Both the position numbers and the translations under genes were made by a program. 64,000 nucleotides of DNA from Cheilinus undulatus. Its lineage: Eukaryota; Chordata; Actinopteri; Labriformes; Labridae. Every line of letters begins with the position of its first letter. Position 1 is the stretch's first letter. Positions 32,339 to 47,300 of the stretch are shown here, one piece after another. The stretch covers positions 18,410,339 to 18,474,338 of the forward strand of contig NC_054871.1 in the NCBI RefSeq assembly GCF_018320785.1, given 5' to 3'. The notes beneath the pieces were generated by a model. That model made no database searches. It had not been told where the DNA came from and was given only the letters and a program-made list of their open reading frames with translations.

Positions 32339-35300
32339 TCATCCCCCCATCATCATCTCCTGCCTGACTGTGACCAAATATTTCCAGGTCTCCACAATCT
32401 GGGACAGCAGCAGCTCATCAGGAAACCTGTCCTCCACGTAAGGAGGCACCTCCACTTCTTTACGATCCATGTGGGCAGCCACAGTCATCTTTATACTGAG
32501 AAGTGAGAAAAGACAGCCATGTTATCTCTTTGACTCTATATTTGGTAGTTAATATCTTGGATTTGCTTAAATTCATATCCGTTCTAATACTTTGAGCTGC
32601 AGGCGGTGGAACAAGTATGTGATATATTGAAAGTGGCACTAAAACAAAGAGGCTTGCTTGGCAGAAAATAAAGCACTGTGAATTTCTAAGTATAGCGGAC
32701 ACTGGCCCCAAAGTTTTTTTGTTTTGTTTTGTTAAAATACACTATACTGCATGAATCCATGAATCAACTCACTCTGTCTGCATAGCTGTGATGCCTATAG
32801 TCTATGTCTACACCTGGCCGCTCTCTTTAAAAGAGCCATGCTTACAGGCATCTCCTGTCGATCAACTACTTCATACTGACGAGTACCTCATACAAACCCA
32901 CCAGAAAAATACCAAAGTATCCCTTCAGAGTCTGTATCTTCCCATGGTTTTATTTTTTATTGTGTTGAGCCTTCAAATTGCTATATTTATGACTGGTCCT
33001 TAATAAATAAAGGAACAAATATTGTCCTGTCGCAGAGCATTACCCCCATGTTGGTTTGTAATCTTCAGTGGCCCTCAGACGGCCCAGATTTAACAGGAGG
33101 AACTCGTGCATCTCGAGCAGCCATTGGTCCACATTTCCCCCATGTAGGAAGCCTTGCAGCTCAATCTTGTTTTCCTCTGTTAGCGGCACCTGGTAATCAG
33201 CTGGATACCCTGAAAAGGGCTCCTTTTAAAAGGAAAACATCAACAAGGGCTTTTAATGTGTTAAGATGTAAAATTATGTGCTTAAAATATATGCAGGTGC
33301 AAAGGAGAGAGGGCAAATCATAATGTGTTTTTTAGGGATTCCTACTTGGGAATCTGTTCTCGTCCATCATTAAACTTCATTGATTACTTACCCTCTTGAG
33401 ACGCAGCATGCTTTCAGATTTAAGGGAGGAGAGGAGTTGCCACAGACAAACACAATGTCTGAGATTGCATCTGCCCAGAGCCTGGGGAAACAACACGGCA
33501 GAGTGTTTTAATTCATTAAAAACATCATCATTTCTTTATTTTTGTTATTTTTGTTATGTAATCAAAAATATTTGCTTTTGTTCTGCTTCATTTTGGAATT
33601 GTACATTCTCTAGAATTTTTTTTAGTGTTCTTGGTGTAATGTAGATGAACAACAACGGGACACATTGAAGACTGAGTGTCTGCATTAAGTCAGTGAAGTG
33701 ATCTATCATACTTCCTTTCAGAGTCTTTGTGTTCAAAATAAGATCTTACTGTATATCTTGAACCAAATCCCAACAGATTATTTCTAATGCTGGTTCTGTT
33801 AATACTGACTTTGACTTAAGTATACATAATAAAACCTCTATATTTAATTCACACTAAAATGAAATAACTGCCTAAAACAGCTACAAATTCACTGACCTGC
33901 AATATGTGACGATCAATATTGTCGGCCATCTTCAGGATGTCCTGAAGGTAACTGACCAGTGGCATCCTGGGATCACCCCCTGTCATTGAGAGGAAACCCA
34001 GGAGCAGCTCCACGACCTTGAGCGCCTCACACACCTCGCTGTAGGACTCCAGCTCTCTGGACACAGCATTTCGTGTCAGAGTGGTCAGGGGGTCCTAATG
34101 AAAAAAGATTTTTTTAAAAGATTCAGCTGAAAGACATCATCTGCGGTAAACATGGATTCTTAATTGATATTATAATGATAAATTCAAAGTTCACTGATTA
34201 AATGACTATTTTCAAATATCTTAATTCCTTAATACAAGCCATTTTACTTTTAACTTTACCTCTGTGATAAAAAATATTTCTGACCATTTAGTTGAAAACT
34301 TTAATAGTATGATAAAGTATCATTTAAAAATATTGCTATAATGAGCAGTATTTGTTAAACACAGTATCAAGTACAGTACTATATCTATTAAAAAATAAAT
34401 ATCCAACATGTAGATTTGTAATCTTGCACACACCTTGGTCTAATGTTACAGAAACCACTTTTTAAAGATTATTCTTTTGTTTTTGATATTATTTAAAGGA
34501 CAGGACGGTACATGGTGTCAGAAACAGGGATGAAGTCAGATCCTGGGCCAGTGCTTCAAGATAATAGCCTCTACACATAGGGCATTGGTTAAACCACTAA
34601 GCACCCCTAGCCCTCTTAACTATATCACAGAGATGTGAAATGACTAGTTGAGGGATTTTTAAGAGATTTTTCAGTGACAGAAATTTGAAAGCAACATACA
34701 GTCCCCTCCAAAAGTATTGGAACAGTGGAAACAATTCCCTTATTTTTCCCTTTTGACTTAAAACATTTGGGTTGACACAAAAAGATGAATGTAAGACAAT
34801 AGATCAACATTTCAGCTTTCACTTCCAGGTATTTCCATCTAAATCGGATACACAACTTAGGAGATAGCTTTATTTGTAACAGAACACCATATTTTTAGGT
34901 GAGCAAAAGTATTGGAACAGATAGACTTAAAACAGATTAAAAGAAAAAGACTTAAAATTAGTTGCAAATAATTTTCTTGCAGTAACTGCATCAAGCCTGT
35001 GGCCCACTGACATCACCAAACTTTAACACTCTTCTTCTGTGATGGTTTTCCAGGCTTTCACCGCAGCCTCTTTCAGTTGTTTGTTTTGGGGGGTTACTCC
35101 TGTCAGTTTCCTCTTAAGCAGATAAATTGCATGCTCAATAGGGCTCAAGTCTGGAGATTGACTTGGCCAGTCTAAAACCCTCCACTTCTTGCCCTTGATG
35201 AACTCCTTTGGCAGTGTGTTTGGGTCATTATCTTGCTGCATGATGAAGGATCTCCTGATCAGTTTGGTTGCATCTTTCCTTAAATTGGCAGACATTTTTG

Positions 35301-38300
35301 TGGACTTCTGAGTTCATTTTGCTGCTGCCATCATGTGTTATATCATCATTGAAGATTAATGAGCCCGTCCCAGAAGAAGCCATGCAAGCCCAAGCCATGA
35401 CATTACCTCCACTGTGTTTCACTGATGAGCTATCATGAACAGATCCTTTCTTTCTGCAAACTCTAGCCTTTCCATCACTTTGATAAAGGTTCATCTTTGT
35501 CTCATCAGCTCATAAAATGTTGTTCCAGAATCTTTGAGGCACGTCTCTGTACTTTTTTTTCTTTTCAAATTCCAGCCTGGTCTTCCTGTTCTTCTTTCTA
35601 ATTAGTGGTTTATATCTTCTGGTCTAGCCTCTGAATTTTTTTCATAAAGTCTTCTGCCAACAGTAGATGGTGATACCTTCACTCCTGTCCTCAGTCGTTT
35701 TAGGGTCTTTCTTTACAGCTCTCACAATGCTTTTGTCGTCAACTGCTGCTGTTTTCCTTGGTCTACCCATTCAACATGTTACTTAATACGCCACTGGTTT
35801 CATTCTTCTTCAGAACATTCTAAATGGTTGTACTGGCTATGGCTAATGTTTGTGAAATAGTTCTGATTGATTTTCCATCTTCTCTCAGCTTCACAAGTCC
35901 TTGTTTTTGCTCATACTCAGCTCTCTGGTTTTCATGTTGGTTACACCTCTTAACTATAAATACAGTCTCCAAAGGCAAAACCAAATCTGAAACTGAGCAT
36001 GGACATTCAGCACTATTTATTGTTTGAATAATCAATGTGATAGGACACGCCTGGGCAACAAAACACACCGGTCAGTCGTTTGTTCCAAACATACAAAAAT
36101 GGCTATCTTCAAAGTGGTGTATCGGATTCAGATGTAAACACCTGGAACTAAAAGCTGAAATGTTGATCTATTGTCTCATATTCATTTTATGATGTTAAAC
36201 CCAGATGTTTTTAGTCTACAGCAAAAATAAAGGAATTGGGCCCACTGTTCCAATACTTTTGGAGGGGACTGTACTTGGTGTAGTAGTGATCTAACAGCTT
36301 TGATGAACAGAATCAATCTCTAGATCATCTATAAAAATCGTATGCTGTAGTCCTGGTCTCCGTATTATGTTGTGACCCCCTATGCCGCCTTAGTTTTGTG
36401 GTTAACTAGGCAGATGTGAAAAGCAGTAATACTCTGTGATGTAATACACGGTCAGAATTTATAACTCTGCAGCAAACTGTGACATCAAAACAAGTCAGGG
36501 TTGAATGATTTACCTGAGGCACTTTTCCTTTAACATCTTTGAAAATGATTTCATAGTCTCTCTCTTGTGTGTTGACCAGTGTAGGGATTCCCTAAAAATA
36601 AAGATCAGAGAGTTTATTGACTCACGAAAATATAGCCAACAGTCTTTAAAAAAAGTAGTAGGTACTATCATTACAAAAATAAAGTTATGCCTTGCGCTTA
36701 GAATTTTTCATCCTGTGCCATTGCCTAACAAAGAATACTCTTAAGTTTTCTTATTCATAATGAGCATATCATATGACAGCAGGAACAAACCAAATCAAAC
36801 AAAATGTATCCTCTTTTGTCATGATTAGCAATAATCTAACATATGTGTTGTCTAAGAGATCTGTATGGTGCAAGGAAGAATGGAAGGTTAAATGAGTTAA
36901 AATCAGTTAAAATCAGGTAACAACAGCACTACGTTTTAGTGCATCCACACTGATGCTCTTTTGTTTGCTTTACCCACAGCCTGTGTGAACTTACTGTGCG
37001 CGTGATGAGTGGTTTTCCCTGCAGGAAGTGGGTAAGAATCTGCTGCTGGATCCTCGGAAGATCATACTGTGATACTGTCTCACGTCCCCGCTCCAAGCTG
37101 TACTGGCAGTTGGACAGAACTAGAGGAAGCAGGTCTTTGTCCACCTCGTAATGGATGACATGTTGCTCTGTGAGCTCAGCCAAACTCACCCTGTAACTGC
37201 TGCAGTCATCAAATTAACAAAAATCTTTAAAACATTGTTTCCTGTAGAAACACTTCACCATCCAAATGAAAAAAAAACAACCACTTGAAATAAAAGCATG
37301 ATTATAAATGTTCTGATATCTTGATCCAGAAAAGGACCCAGATTATTTGTCCATTTTCCCAAAATCACTTACATTGAAACAGTATGATAAAGAGCTCTTT
37401 TAATGACCAGTATGAACAACAGAAGTAACCAGAGAAGGAAAAAACCCTGCTCATAATATCCTGTAGTTACTGTTTTATGACAGACTAGCATGATTAAACA
37501 AAACGATTCTCCTCTGTTCTGTTGTGAACAACAAATCTTGTGTTTTGTGGTTTCTTATGTTTTTTTTTACCTGTTGTCCTCTCCAGTCTGAGTATCCACA
37601 GCATGCACCAGCTCATTTTGTAGAGACACCAAATAGCTGACCAGCCCTGTAGCACACAGTCCTGGACCCTGTCGTCGAGGCAGGAGGTACTGCAGGTCGC
37701 TGTCCAGGCTCAAATCCTCGCTGCAAAATTCATCTGGTATTTTCAGCTCATCTGTGGGTAGGAACATACATTGTATTTCTGGTCATCCTACTACTGAAAC
37801 AATGACCCTTCATAACCTGACATGCCAGATGGATTTATTTCAGTGAGAAACACAGAAACGGGCAAATCCATCTGCTCTGCAAGGTTAGACCCTTTATGCA
37901 TCTTAAATAGAATCCGCCTGTACCAACATTCACACCTAAGGGACAGCCTTTAAGGGGAATTAACTAGTTAATGGACAAGCTTGTTTTGCACTTTTCTGGT
38001 CATGTGACTAATAAAAGGATTTTCTTTTGCAAGTCACGCTAGCCCATTCACATCACATTCACTGATGGAGGAAGCTGTTGTGAAAAGTGCCCATCAGTGT
38101 AAGTTTTCATTATTCATACACATTCACTCTACAGCTCTAAGGTTGAGTGTTTCCACAGCCACTGTAAAATGGGCCAATTCTAAGACCCTAACCCTAACAT
38201 ATGTAACCAAAGCTGGTAAAAACTCTTGCAAATTGTCCGAAGTCAGTTTTGAGTTTTTACTCATCATGAAAGTGTAGCTTCCAAGCTCTCAAATGGTGTA

Positions 38301-41300
38301 TCATACACCTTAATCTGAGCATATTTTACAAAGATACACACGTGGACAAAATTGTTGGTACCCCTCTGTTAATGAAAGAAAAACCCACAATGGTCACAGA
38401 AATAACTTAAATCTGACAAAAGGGATAATAAATAAAAATTCATTGAAAATTAACCAATGAAAATCAGACATTGCTTTTGAACTGTGGTTCAACAGAATTA
38501 TTTCAAAAAACAAAATCATGAAACAGGCCTGGACAAAAATGATGGTACCCTTAACTTAATATTTTATTGCACAACCTTTTGAGGCAATCACTGCAATCAA
38601 ACGATTTCTGTAACTTTCAGTGAGACTTCTGCACCTCTCAGCGGGTATTCTGGCCTACTCCTCATGAGCAAACTGCTTCAGTTGTCTCAGGTTTGAAGGG
38701 TGCCTTCTCCAGGCACCATGTTTCAGCTCCTTTCACAGATGTTCAATAGGATTTAGATCAGGGCTCATAGAAGGTCACTTCAGAATAGTCTAATGTTGTG
38801 CTCTTAGCCATTCTTGGGTGTTTTTAGCTGTGTGTTTTGGGTCATTATCCTGTTGCAAGACCCATGACCTGCGACTGAGCCCAAGCTTTCTAACACTGGG
38901 CAGCACATTTCTCTTTAGAATACCTTGATAGTCTTGAGATTTCATTGTACCCTGCACAGATTCAAGACACCCTGTGCCAGATGCAGCAAAGCAGCCCTAG
39001 AACATAACAGAGCCTCCTCCATGTTTCACAGCAGGGACAGTGCTCTTTTCCTGGTATGCTTCTTTTTGCGTCTGTGAACATAGAGCTGATGTGCCTTGCC
39101 AAAAAGTTCCAGTTTTGTCTCGTCTGTCCATAGGACATTCTCCCAGAAGCTTTGTGGCTTGTCAACATGCAGTTTGGTAAATTCCAGTCTGGCTTTTTTA
39201 TGATTTGTTTTCAACAGTGGTGTCCTCCTTGGTCATCTCCCAAGAAGTCCACTTTGGCTCAAACAACGACGGATGGTGTGATCTGACACTGATGTACCTT
39301 GACCTTGGAGTTCACCTTTAATATCTTTGGAGGTTGTTCTGGGCTCTTTTGTTACCATTCATATTATCCGTCTCTTCAATTTGTCATCAATTTTCTTCCT
39401 GCGGCCACGTCCAGGGAGGTTGGCTACAGTCCCGTGGATCTTAAATTTCTGAATAATATGTGCAACTGTTGTCACAGGAACATCAAGCTGCTTGGAGATG
39501 GTCTTATAGCCTTTACCTTTAACATGCTTGTCTATAATTTTCTTTCTAATCTCCTGAGACAACTCTCTCCTTCGCTTCCTCTAGTCCATGTTTAATGTGG
39601 TACACACCATGTCACCAAACAGCACAATGACTACTTGTCACCCTTTAAATAGGCCGACTGACTGATTACAAGTTTGTAGACACCTGTGATGCTAATTGGA
39701 GGACACACCTTGGTTGAACATGTCCCTATGGTCACATTATTTTCAATCTTTTCTAAGGGTACCATCATTTTTGTCCAGGCCTGTTTCATGAGTTTATTTT
39801 TTTAAATAATTCTGTTGAACCACAGTTCAAAAGCAATGTCTGATTTTCATTGGTTAATTTTCAATGAATTTTTATTTATTATCACTTTTGTCAGATTCAG
39901 GTTATTTCTGTGACCATTGTGGGTTTTTCTTTCATTAACAGAGGGGTACCAACAATTTTGTCCACGTGTGTATGCTCATTTGAATGTTAACTTCTAGTTT
40001 CTGTTTGTTCTGAGAAAACCAGGCCCAAAGTTTCAGGACTTTTCATACCTTCAGGCAGGCCGGGTAATGGGTGTGAACAATAGGGCCACAGTTACATAAA
40101 GTCCACCCAAACCAAGCGTCTGAATCAGACTGGTGATGCTCATCAAAATATTCCCATAGGAAATCCGCCTTCATCAAACTTTCACTGTCAAGTGATCCTG
40201 AAGTTATCCCAAGTCTGTTGATAATTCTTGCCGCTTCTTCATCGTCTCTTCTACCTTTCTTTGCTGCAGGGTGCATCTTGAGGGTTATTGATAAAGGTGA
40301 TAACTAGAGACAGCTGTGTTTATGTGCCAGGGGAGGGGTGGCGTTTGAACCATGCAGTGTTTGTTATTGTCCATCTCAATGGGCGAAACTGGGAAACTGG
40401 GAATAATGGTAGGCTGAGTGGCCATTTATCACCCAGCAGTTTCGCTTTCCCCTCTCCTCAATCTCCCCGCAGCAACTCCAAAAACAAGACATTTTAAAAC
40501 ACAAAATTAATGCTTTTAAATATCACATTTGTGAATGTGAAATGCTGACTTGCAGGAACTTTATCTGGCTTCGGTCACACACCACAAGCAGACTGAAGGA
40601 ACAAGATCTAAAGAGCAATGGACAACCTGTCAGATTTGAGACACTCTGATAATAACAAAAATGTATCAAACATGCCCGTAGTAAGTATATTGCTGAGTCA
40701 TTGCTTTCTAATAAGGGAATAGAGCCAAACTCCCTCCTGGTCTGTTGTTACCAGCTCTGTGTTCTCAATGACAGGAGAGCACTTTGTTCAGCTTGTTAAT
40801 GTTTAGTTCAGAGGCTCAAACACATGTAATATGTTTTGTTCACTTGAACTTCCATTTCTACAAACTGAGCTCTGAGATGCATACTCATCAAATAACATTT
40901 ATACCAGAAACTTGTTGTTACATGTTTATCAGCACTTATCGGCCGCTCTCCAACTCACAGACATGTTGGTGAAAAAGGAAGGGGCAGCTAGAGACATGGG
41001 GGGAGCTGATGGATGAAGGTTTGTCCAAAGAGAACAACTGTTTTGGTCTGCTCTGAAAGTTGCATTCAGAAGCCTTCAACTTTTTAAGCATTATTAACAT
41101 ATTAACAATTCAAACACCACAGATGAGCTAGTAAAATGTTACCCAAAACAAATTCAAGAGGACATAGGAAAATGTAAATAAACTTATGTCTGTGACATTC
41201 TTCATTGAGGATTTTAAAGAAATGCTTGGGATTCTTGTCAATAGAAAATACTCACTGCTTGTTACAGACACTCTGAGAAGATTCCATGTTTTCAGGAAGG

Positions 41301-44300
41301 TGTCGATGTGTTTCTCATACCATGCTCTGATACCTGAAACATTTGATTTTGAAATCAGCTGGGAATAAAACAAACATGTAAAATGGCAGACATGCTTTGT
41401 TTTTCTGTCTCTTAACCCACTTTTCTTCTATGGAATATCTGGAAAAGATTCAGCTCAAAGATTTTCTGTCAAATAAATAACTCTTTTTTTGGGAGGCACT
41501 TTGCCCCTACTTGACAGGACAGTCGAACAGAGACAGGAAACGTGATGAGAGAGAATGCACCAAGCATGCACAGAGACAGCTGTAAACACCTGTAAATGTT
41601 GCTATCACCACAGCAGCTGCCACAGAGAATCAAACCATGTTATTTAAGTTCCTGCTTAAAGAGTAGTCAAATAAATATTAGGTAATTGAATGTGACAGTT
41701 TAAGGCTCAAATCCAGTTATTGCCCACAGATTCCTCAGCATTACCTGTTTGCTTATCGATGAAATCTCTGATGGAGCCTACTATTTGATCTGATGCATTC
41801 TGGAACTTTCTCACCAAGTTTTTCTGCAGGATAAGGATGCCTGGAAGATGCTTAATCTGACGAAATTCTCCCTCCTGAGAAAGAAAAAAAGCTGTCCATC
41901 ATGCCTGATTTTCCAAAGGCGGCAAATGGATATAATGAAGCTTTTGGTCTACATAAACTTAATGATCAAATGTTTAAAAAATGTCAACAAGAAGAGGTAT
42001 TTAGTCCTTGAATCCAAATTTAAATAGGTACTTATTTTGAGGTTTTATCACCATTGATTGGATAGCAAAATTTATCCTTTGGAAATGAATAATCAAATAA
42101 AAGCACTGGAAGGTAGATATCAAGATTTCTTCCAATTAACTAAAGTGTTGGATAAAAAGGTAACACAGGAGCCACAAAGCTTTACACCTCACAGACATTC
42201 ACCTTCTGAAGGAACCTCCACAGAAGAGGCAACTCCTCCTTTTGGTCACGCTGCTCCACAATGTGTGTGAGGCTGAGCAATGAGAGCCTCTCTCTGCAGC
42301 TCCACACAGCCGAACTGTGCACTTGAGAGCCCTGAGCCAGCGATGATAGGAAGGAGCAGTCATCACTGAGAGCCGTCCTCATGATGAAGTTAGAGGAAAC
42401 ACGGGAGTCTGTTCTGACCCTCTGTTTTGATTGTTGTAGGAGCAAATCTAGATCCTAGCCAAAAAGAAATAAATAATTTGATATTTATCTATTTAATGTA
42501 ATAATATTTAACAATATGTATACAATATAACACAATAATGTATGCATGTATGCAAAGATGAAGCTGTGCTTTGCAATAAAACAAGAATTTGATTTTAGAA
42601 AAAAAGGAGGTTTTGACTTAAGTGGGGAATTATCTTAACTGTCCATTTTTATTTATTTATTTATTTTAAAGACAAACAAAGCGCTAAAAAGTACAGTACA
42701 AGATGTTACCCTTAAGCGAGGTGTCATAATATCCCCAGCTACAGTCGTCTCCCAGGTGTTTCTGGATGCTTTGGTTGCCAGGTAAGGATCAGATTCAGCT
42801 AGTCAAAGTCAAGAACAAAGCATTTTGTCAAAAAAAAAATACAAATATTTCAGAAAATATTCTGAAACGATAATACAAACACAAAGGTACAGTTTTCTCT
42901 TAATGTCCTACAGATTTAAATATCAACAAATTATTATCCACTTTAAGTCTTTGCTGATATATGACCATTACAATGTGCAATGTTTTTACATCTCCATGTT
43001 TGACACAGTAAAGGACAAGTACAAACAGACGGGAAGGGAAACAATTTGAATGAATGTCTTGGATTCGAAGTCTTTCAAATCATTTTCAGGTGTTCGTTTT
43101 CAATAGGCTTTACTGTCATTACACATAGAATAAAGCATTTAAGTTTAGCAAATCTGGTTCTATGACTGTTGACAGAGAATAGGAAAAAATGGGCAGCGCT
43201 TCACACTCAGTGAGGTAATGCTATGGTTATAGCTCGATTAAGCAGTTTTACTGTATTGATGACCTCTCAGTATATATGTACAGGACAAAAACTGATTTAC
43301 TGACAGTAGTGTGTACTCCTTGGCTAAGTTAGATGGTGATATGACCCCTGTTAGTCAGTCATTATGGGAATTTTTCCTGTTCACCTCGCAAACTGATTTG
43401 CAAGCAGTAAACTGGTTACATATTGAATGGTGAAAACAAAGACAATGCTGTGGCTCTGTATATTTTATATATACACAATACTTTTCTTTTGGCATTGCTG
43501 CAATGTATAAGAGTTTAAGAAACGCAGCTTAGTACAACCTCATTCAGACTAACAAGTTTACATGCATTCTACAAGTCCCATTTTAAGTCAGACCAATAAA
43601 TAATAATTAGATTTTTCAAACTGCAATGCAATGTGGTAACTGAATGAGTGGTTAGCGACTTACAGTGATGAGCTTGCACCAGCTCTTGCAGCGACTGGAT
43701 CACCAGGTGGATGGCTGTCACAGTGTCGTCAGCACCTCTACCCAGTGTCTGAGATAGCTGTTCCAGATCCTTTAATATGTGTAGAGTGAGGAACTGGAAT
43801 GAATCCTCCACTGGTGGATGAATTATGTTCTGGATAAACTAACGGAGCAGGGAGATAAAGACAACGTCATAAACATTTGAAGAGACATCATTATCAGTAC
43901 AGAACCATTTGTATCTCAGCTCCCATGACATCAAAAACAAAAAGTGTGACCTACACTTACTAGTCCAGAAAGTAACTGTGGATGTAGAAAACTGAGATTA
44001 AAATTTCCATCTGCTCACCTGGGACTTCTCTGAGGCCCCCAGCAACATGGCCAAATGTGTAACCAGTCTGACCAGAGTGAAGGGAGCCAGAGACATGTTT
44101 TTGGTGTCCAGAGCGTCTGGGTTGTTTCTCCGCTCAGGGTCCCCTAGGATGTGGCCAGGCCTTGTCTGATCCCTAATCATTAGACAGCAAGTCAATCATT
44201 CAGATGTGTGAGGGAATTTCTAAGATGTGTGTGTGTGTCCTTTCCCCAAGAAGACTACCATAGTTAGGGTAGGACTAAACAGACACTGGAAAAGTCATTA

Positions 44301-47300
44301 ATACAATTAATTGGGAACATTTTTTTTCATTTATTTTACTTTTTTGTACCTTTTTAAAAGGCCTTATTTATTGTTGAAATTGTTTATTACTTGAAAAACA
44401 TTATTTAATACATTCAATTTAAACTTACCTTTTGGTCTTTGGTTTCATTATTCACACACCCGTCCCTTGAGATGAACCCGAGTTTTCGGGTGTTTATTAT
44501 TTCAATTAATATAATTTAATTTCCTTATTCCAAATTAAAGTTAACATACTTCAAAATGTTACATTATTATATTACTACAAAATTTTCTTAAGAGTCTAAA
44601 TCTGGAGTACTTATGTAATCCTGCCACATGACATAATATGGGTTCTCCTGTCTAACATGAGAATATACAGCTGAAGATGAAATGATGAGCACCCACATTA
44701 AAATTTCTTTTAAGTATTTCCAAAGTGCTGTCTAAAGGATCAGGAAATTTTTAGAAACAGCTTTCCAAACATCATACTTTTATTTTTGATGCTTACATTA
44801 CTTCACTTTTCAATGCTCAAAGCTTGTAAAATCAAGTTAAAATTTAGAGTTCCCTTCCAATTTACACACAGTATAAACTACAGTAGGACAAAGAACTAGC
44901 CTCCACAGGTAGGAAGAGAAAGACTTCAAAGACACTGGAGAGACTCTGGAAAGAAAACTTGTGAGAGCTGTGTCTAAAAGCCCCAGAACAACTGCAAAGA
45001 CACCAGTGAAGGACTTAGTCAAGTCAGGGATTGTAGTCTTATAGAAAACAATCAGTTTGTCATCAAACATGAAAATGGGCCAAAACCTAATTGGCTCCTG
45101 GTGAAGAACTAACCTCCAGAAGACCAGAGTGAAAATTAGACTGCTTTGCACAAAGCCCTGACTTTTATCCCACTGACAATCTGTTGGGTGGACTGAAGAC
45201 CAAGGTCCATGCCATAAAACCATCAAATCTGGAGGAGCTTGAGAGATTGGCCAAAGAGGAATAGACTGGGATTCCTCTAAAGACATGTCTGAGACTTGCT
45301 GAAATCTACAACAAATGACTGCAGGCTGTTATCCAGGAAAAAAAGAGACAACTGACTATTAGCATCAGGGGGGATAATAAGTTTGACCCTGGTAATTTTT
45401 GTTTTCTGTGAAATCATTGTTTCTGTTTGCAAATGAAAATAATGTTATCAAAAGATACAATGTTCTAAAAAGGTGTGCTGACAAACTATTGCAAAAATAA
45501 ATTGGAATTTTAAAATATCTTTAAAGAATTTTCATTTGCAAACACTTAAACAAATTAACAACAAAAAAAATCTGGTATTGCCTACGCAGCCTTGCTTTGA
45601 TTTGCTGTCACAAAAGAATCAAACTTTATACTTTTGTATGATGGTGTACGATAGCATGCCCTACCAACAATTCTTTTTCAACTAAATTTACAATCCACAG
45701 AACAAAATCAACTCTTTTCCTTGACTGTTGGATTAAAAACACAATTCAGTGCACAACTGAAACTTGATCATTGATGGCACTTACTGCTGCAACTGAGCTG
45801 GTCTGAAGTTAGGCAGAGCTCTGTGATTTTCCCCTCCAACTTCTTGGCGACATTCTGGACATATTCCTCTCTCCATGGGCTTGCCACACTGCAGTAACAC
45901 AAAACAGATTGGAAAATCTTTCAAAATTGTATTTACAGTAGTGTGCCTTAACCATTAATTTTCTGTAATAGCAGTAAAGATAGATAGGCTGGAACTGTTT
46001 AAAAATTGCTTACCCTATCAACAACGCAGGGGTGATTATTTGGACACACTGAGAAAAGAAGAAAAAAAAACTGGTTAAAACAACACAACATGTATTAATG
46101 AGAAAGAAAACAGAGTAAACTATGAGTAGGCGATTGTTTTTACTGTCTTAGTGTTGGAAACAGAGCAATAAGGTTTTATCAAACACTTCAGACACCAAAT
46201 CTATTCAATGCAAAAACAAAAGAAACTAGAGCAGCTTTGAAAGAAGCTAAAAAGAAACATACTTTTTAAAAGTGGGTCATTAAAAGAGAAAATAGCACTT
46301 ACCATACCAAGTGAGCTCCCCAAAGACAGCGAACCTTTCCTCTTGTTGCATTACGGTCCGAGCAACAGCTAACATGTCATCAGGCATTGTGGGTATGAAT
46401 GCACCCTGTTTTGTAAAATAAAATTAAAACAACATTAGTCTGAAAAGTAAGGATATTTAATGAGTAGACTTTTGTAGCAAGAAGAAATGAACAGAAACAG
46501 TTTTGAAGATATTTTCTGCCTTCAAAGAACAAAACATACATGCTTGTTTCTCTCTAGGGGATAATAAAAAGGGGATTTAGTTTATTTCTGGGTATACTTG
46601 AATTTGAATGTATTTATTTGATAGGGACGATGCAATTTGACATAGTTCCATAACAGAGCATGAATCTGATTTGCTGCATAGAGAGTTTATAGCAATTGCT
46701 AGTTTCCAACTCTTGTCCCTTGTTGGGCCTTTAATTAAACAGTTCATAAAATGTACAACATTTAACAGCATAAAATGGGACAAGAGTTTACAGAATAATA
46801 GTACAATAAAAGACATAACCACATAAAAAAACAACAAATTCTATAAACCAGTTCAAATAGGAAGTTAAAAACATGGCAGACTAAGAATGATTACAGCTCT
46901 GGTTTCCTTTCAACCAGCACTTGACCTTTGTAGTGAAGGATTTTAAATCTATGATTAGTTTGATTTCAGTTGGTAATGAATTCCAGAGTTTACTGCCTTT
47001 AACAGACAAAGCTGACTGTCCAAATGTTGACCTACGTTTTTGTATGTTACAGTTTCCATTCACCGTGCTTCTTGTTACTCTGCTGCTGTTCTGTCTTCAA
47101 ACAAATTTGGATAAGGGTTTAGGGGCAAGATTATTAATACATTTAAAAACTAATTTAAGGAAAGACAGGCGCATGAAGCTCTCAAAGCTCAGTAAATTGT
47201 ATTTTTTCAAAATGTGGCAGTGATGCCAACAGATGGGTTTTTTGTCCATGATTTTGAGGGCTTTATTGTACAAAGATGAAAGATTTCTGATTGTTGAAGG

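Noticed and set aside
38185-38200. Telomere-like CCCTAACCCTAA
   Set aside because: Only two units within ordinary intron; too short to indicate an interstitial telomere.
44837-45286. 149-codon minus-strand open frame
   Set aside because: The plus strand of this stretch is Tc1-like transposon sequence; the minus frame is its antisense shadow with no family resemblance.
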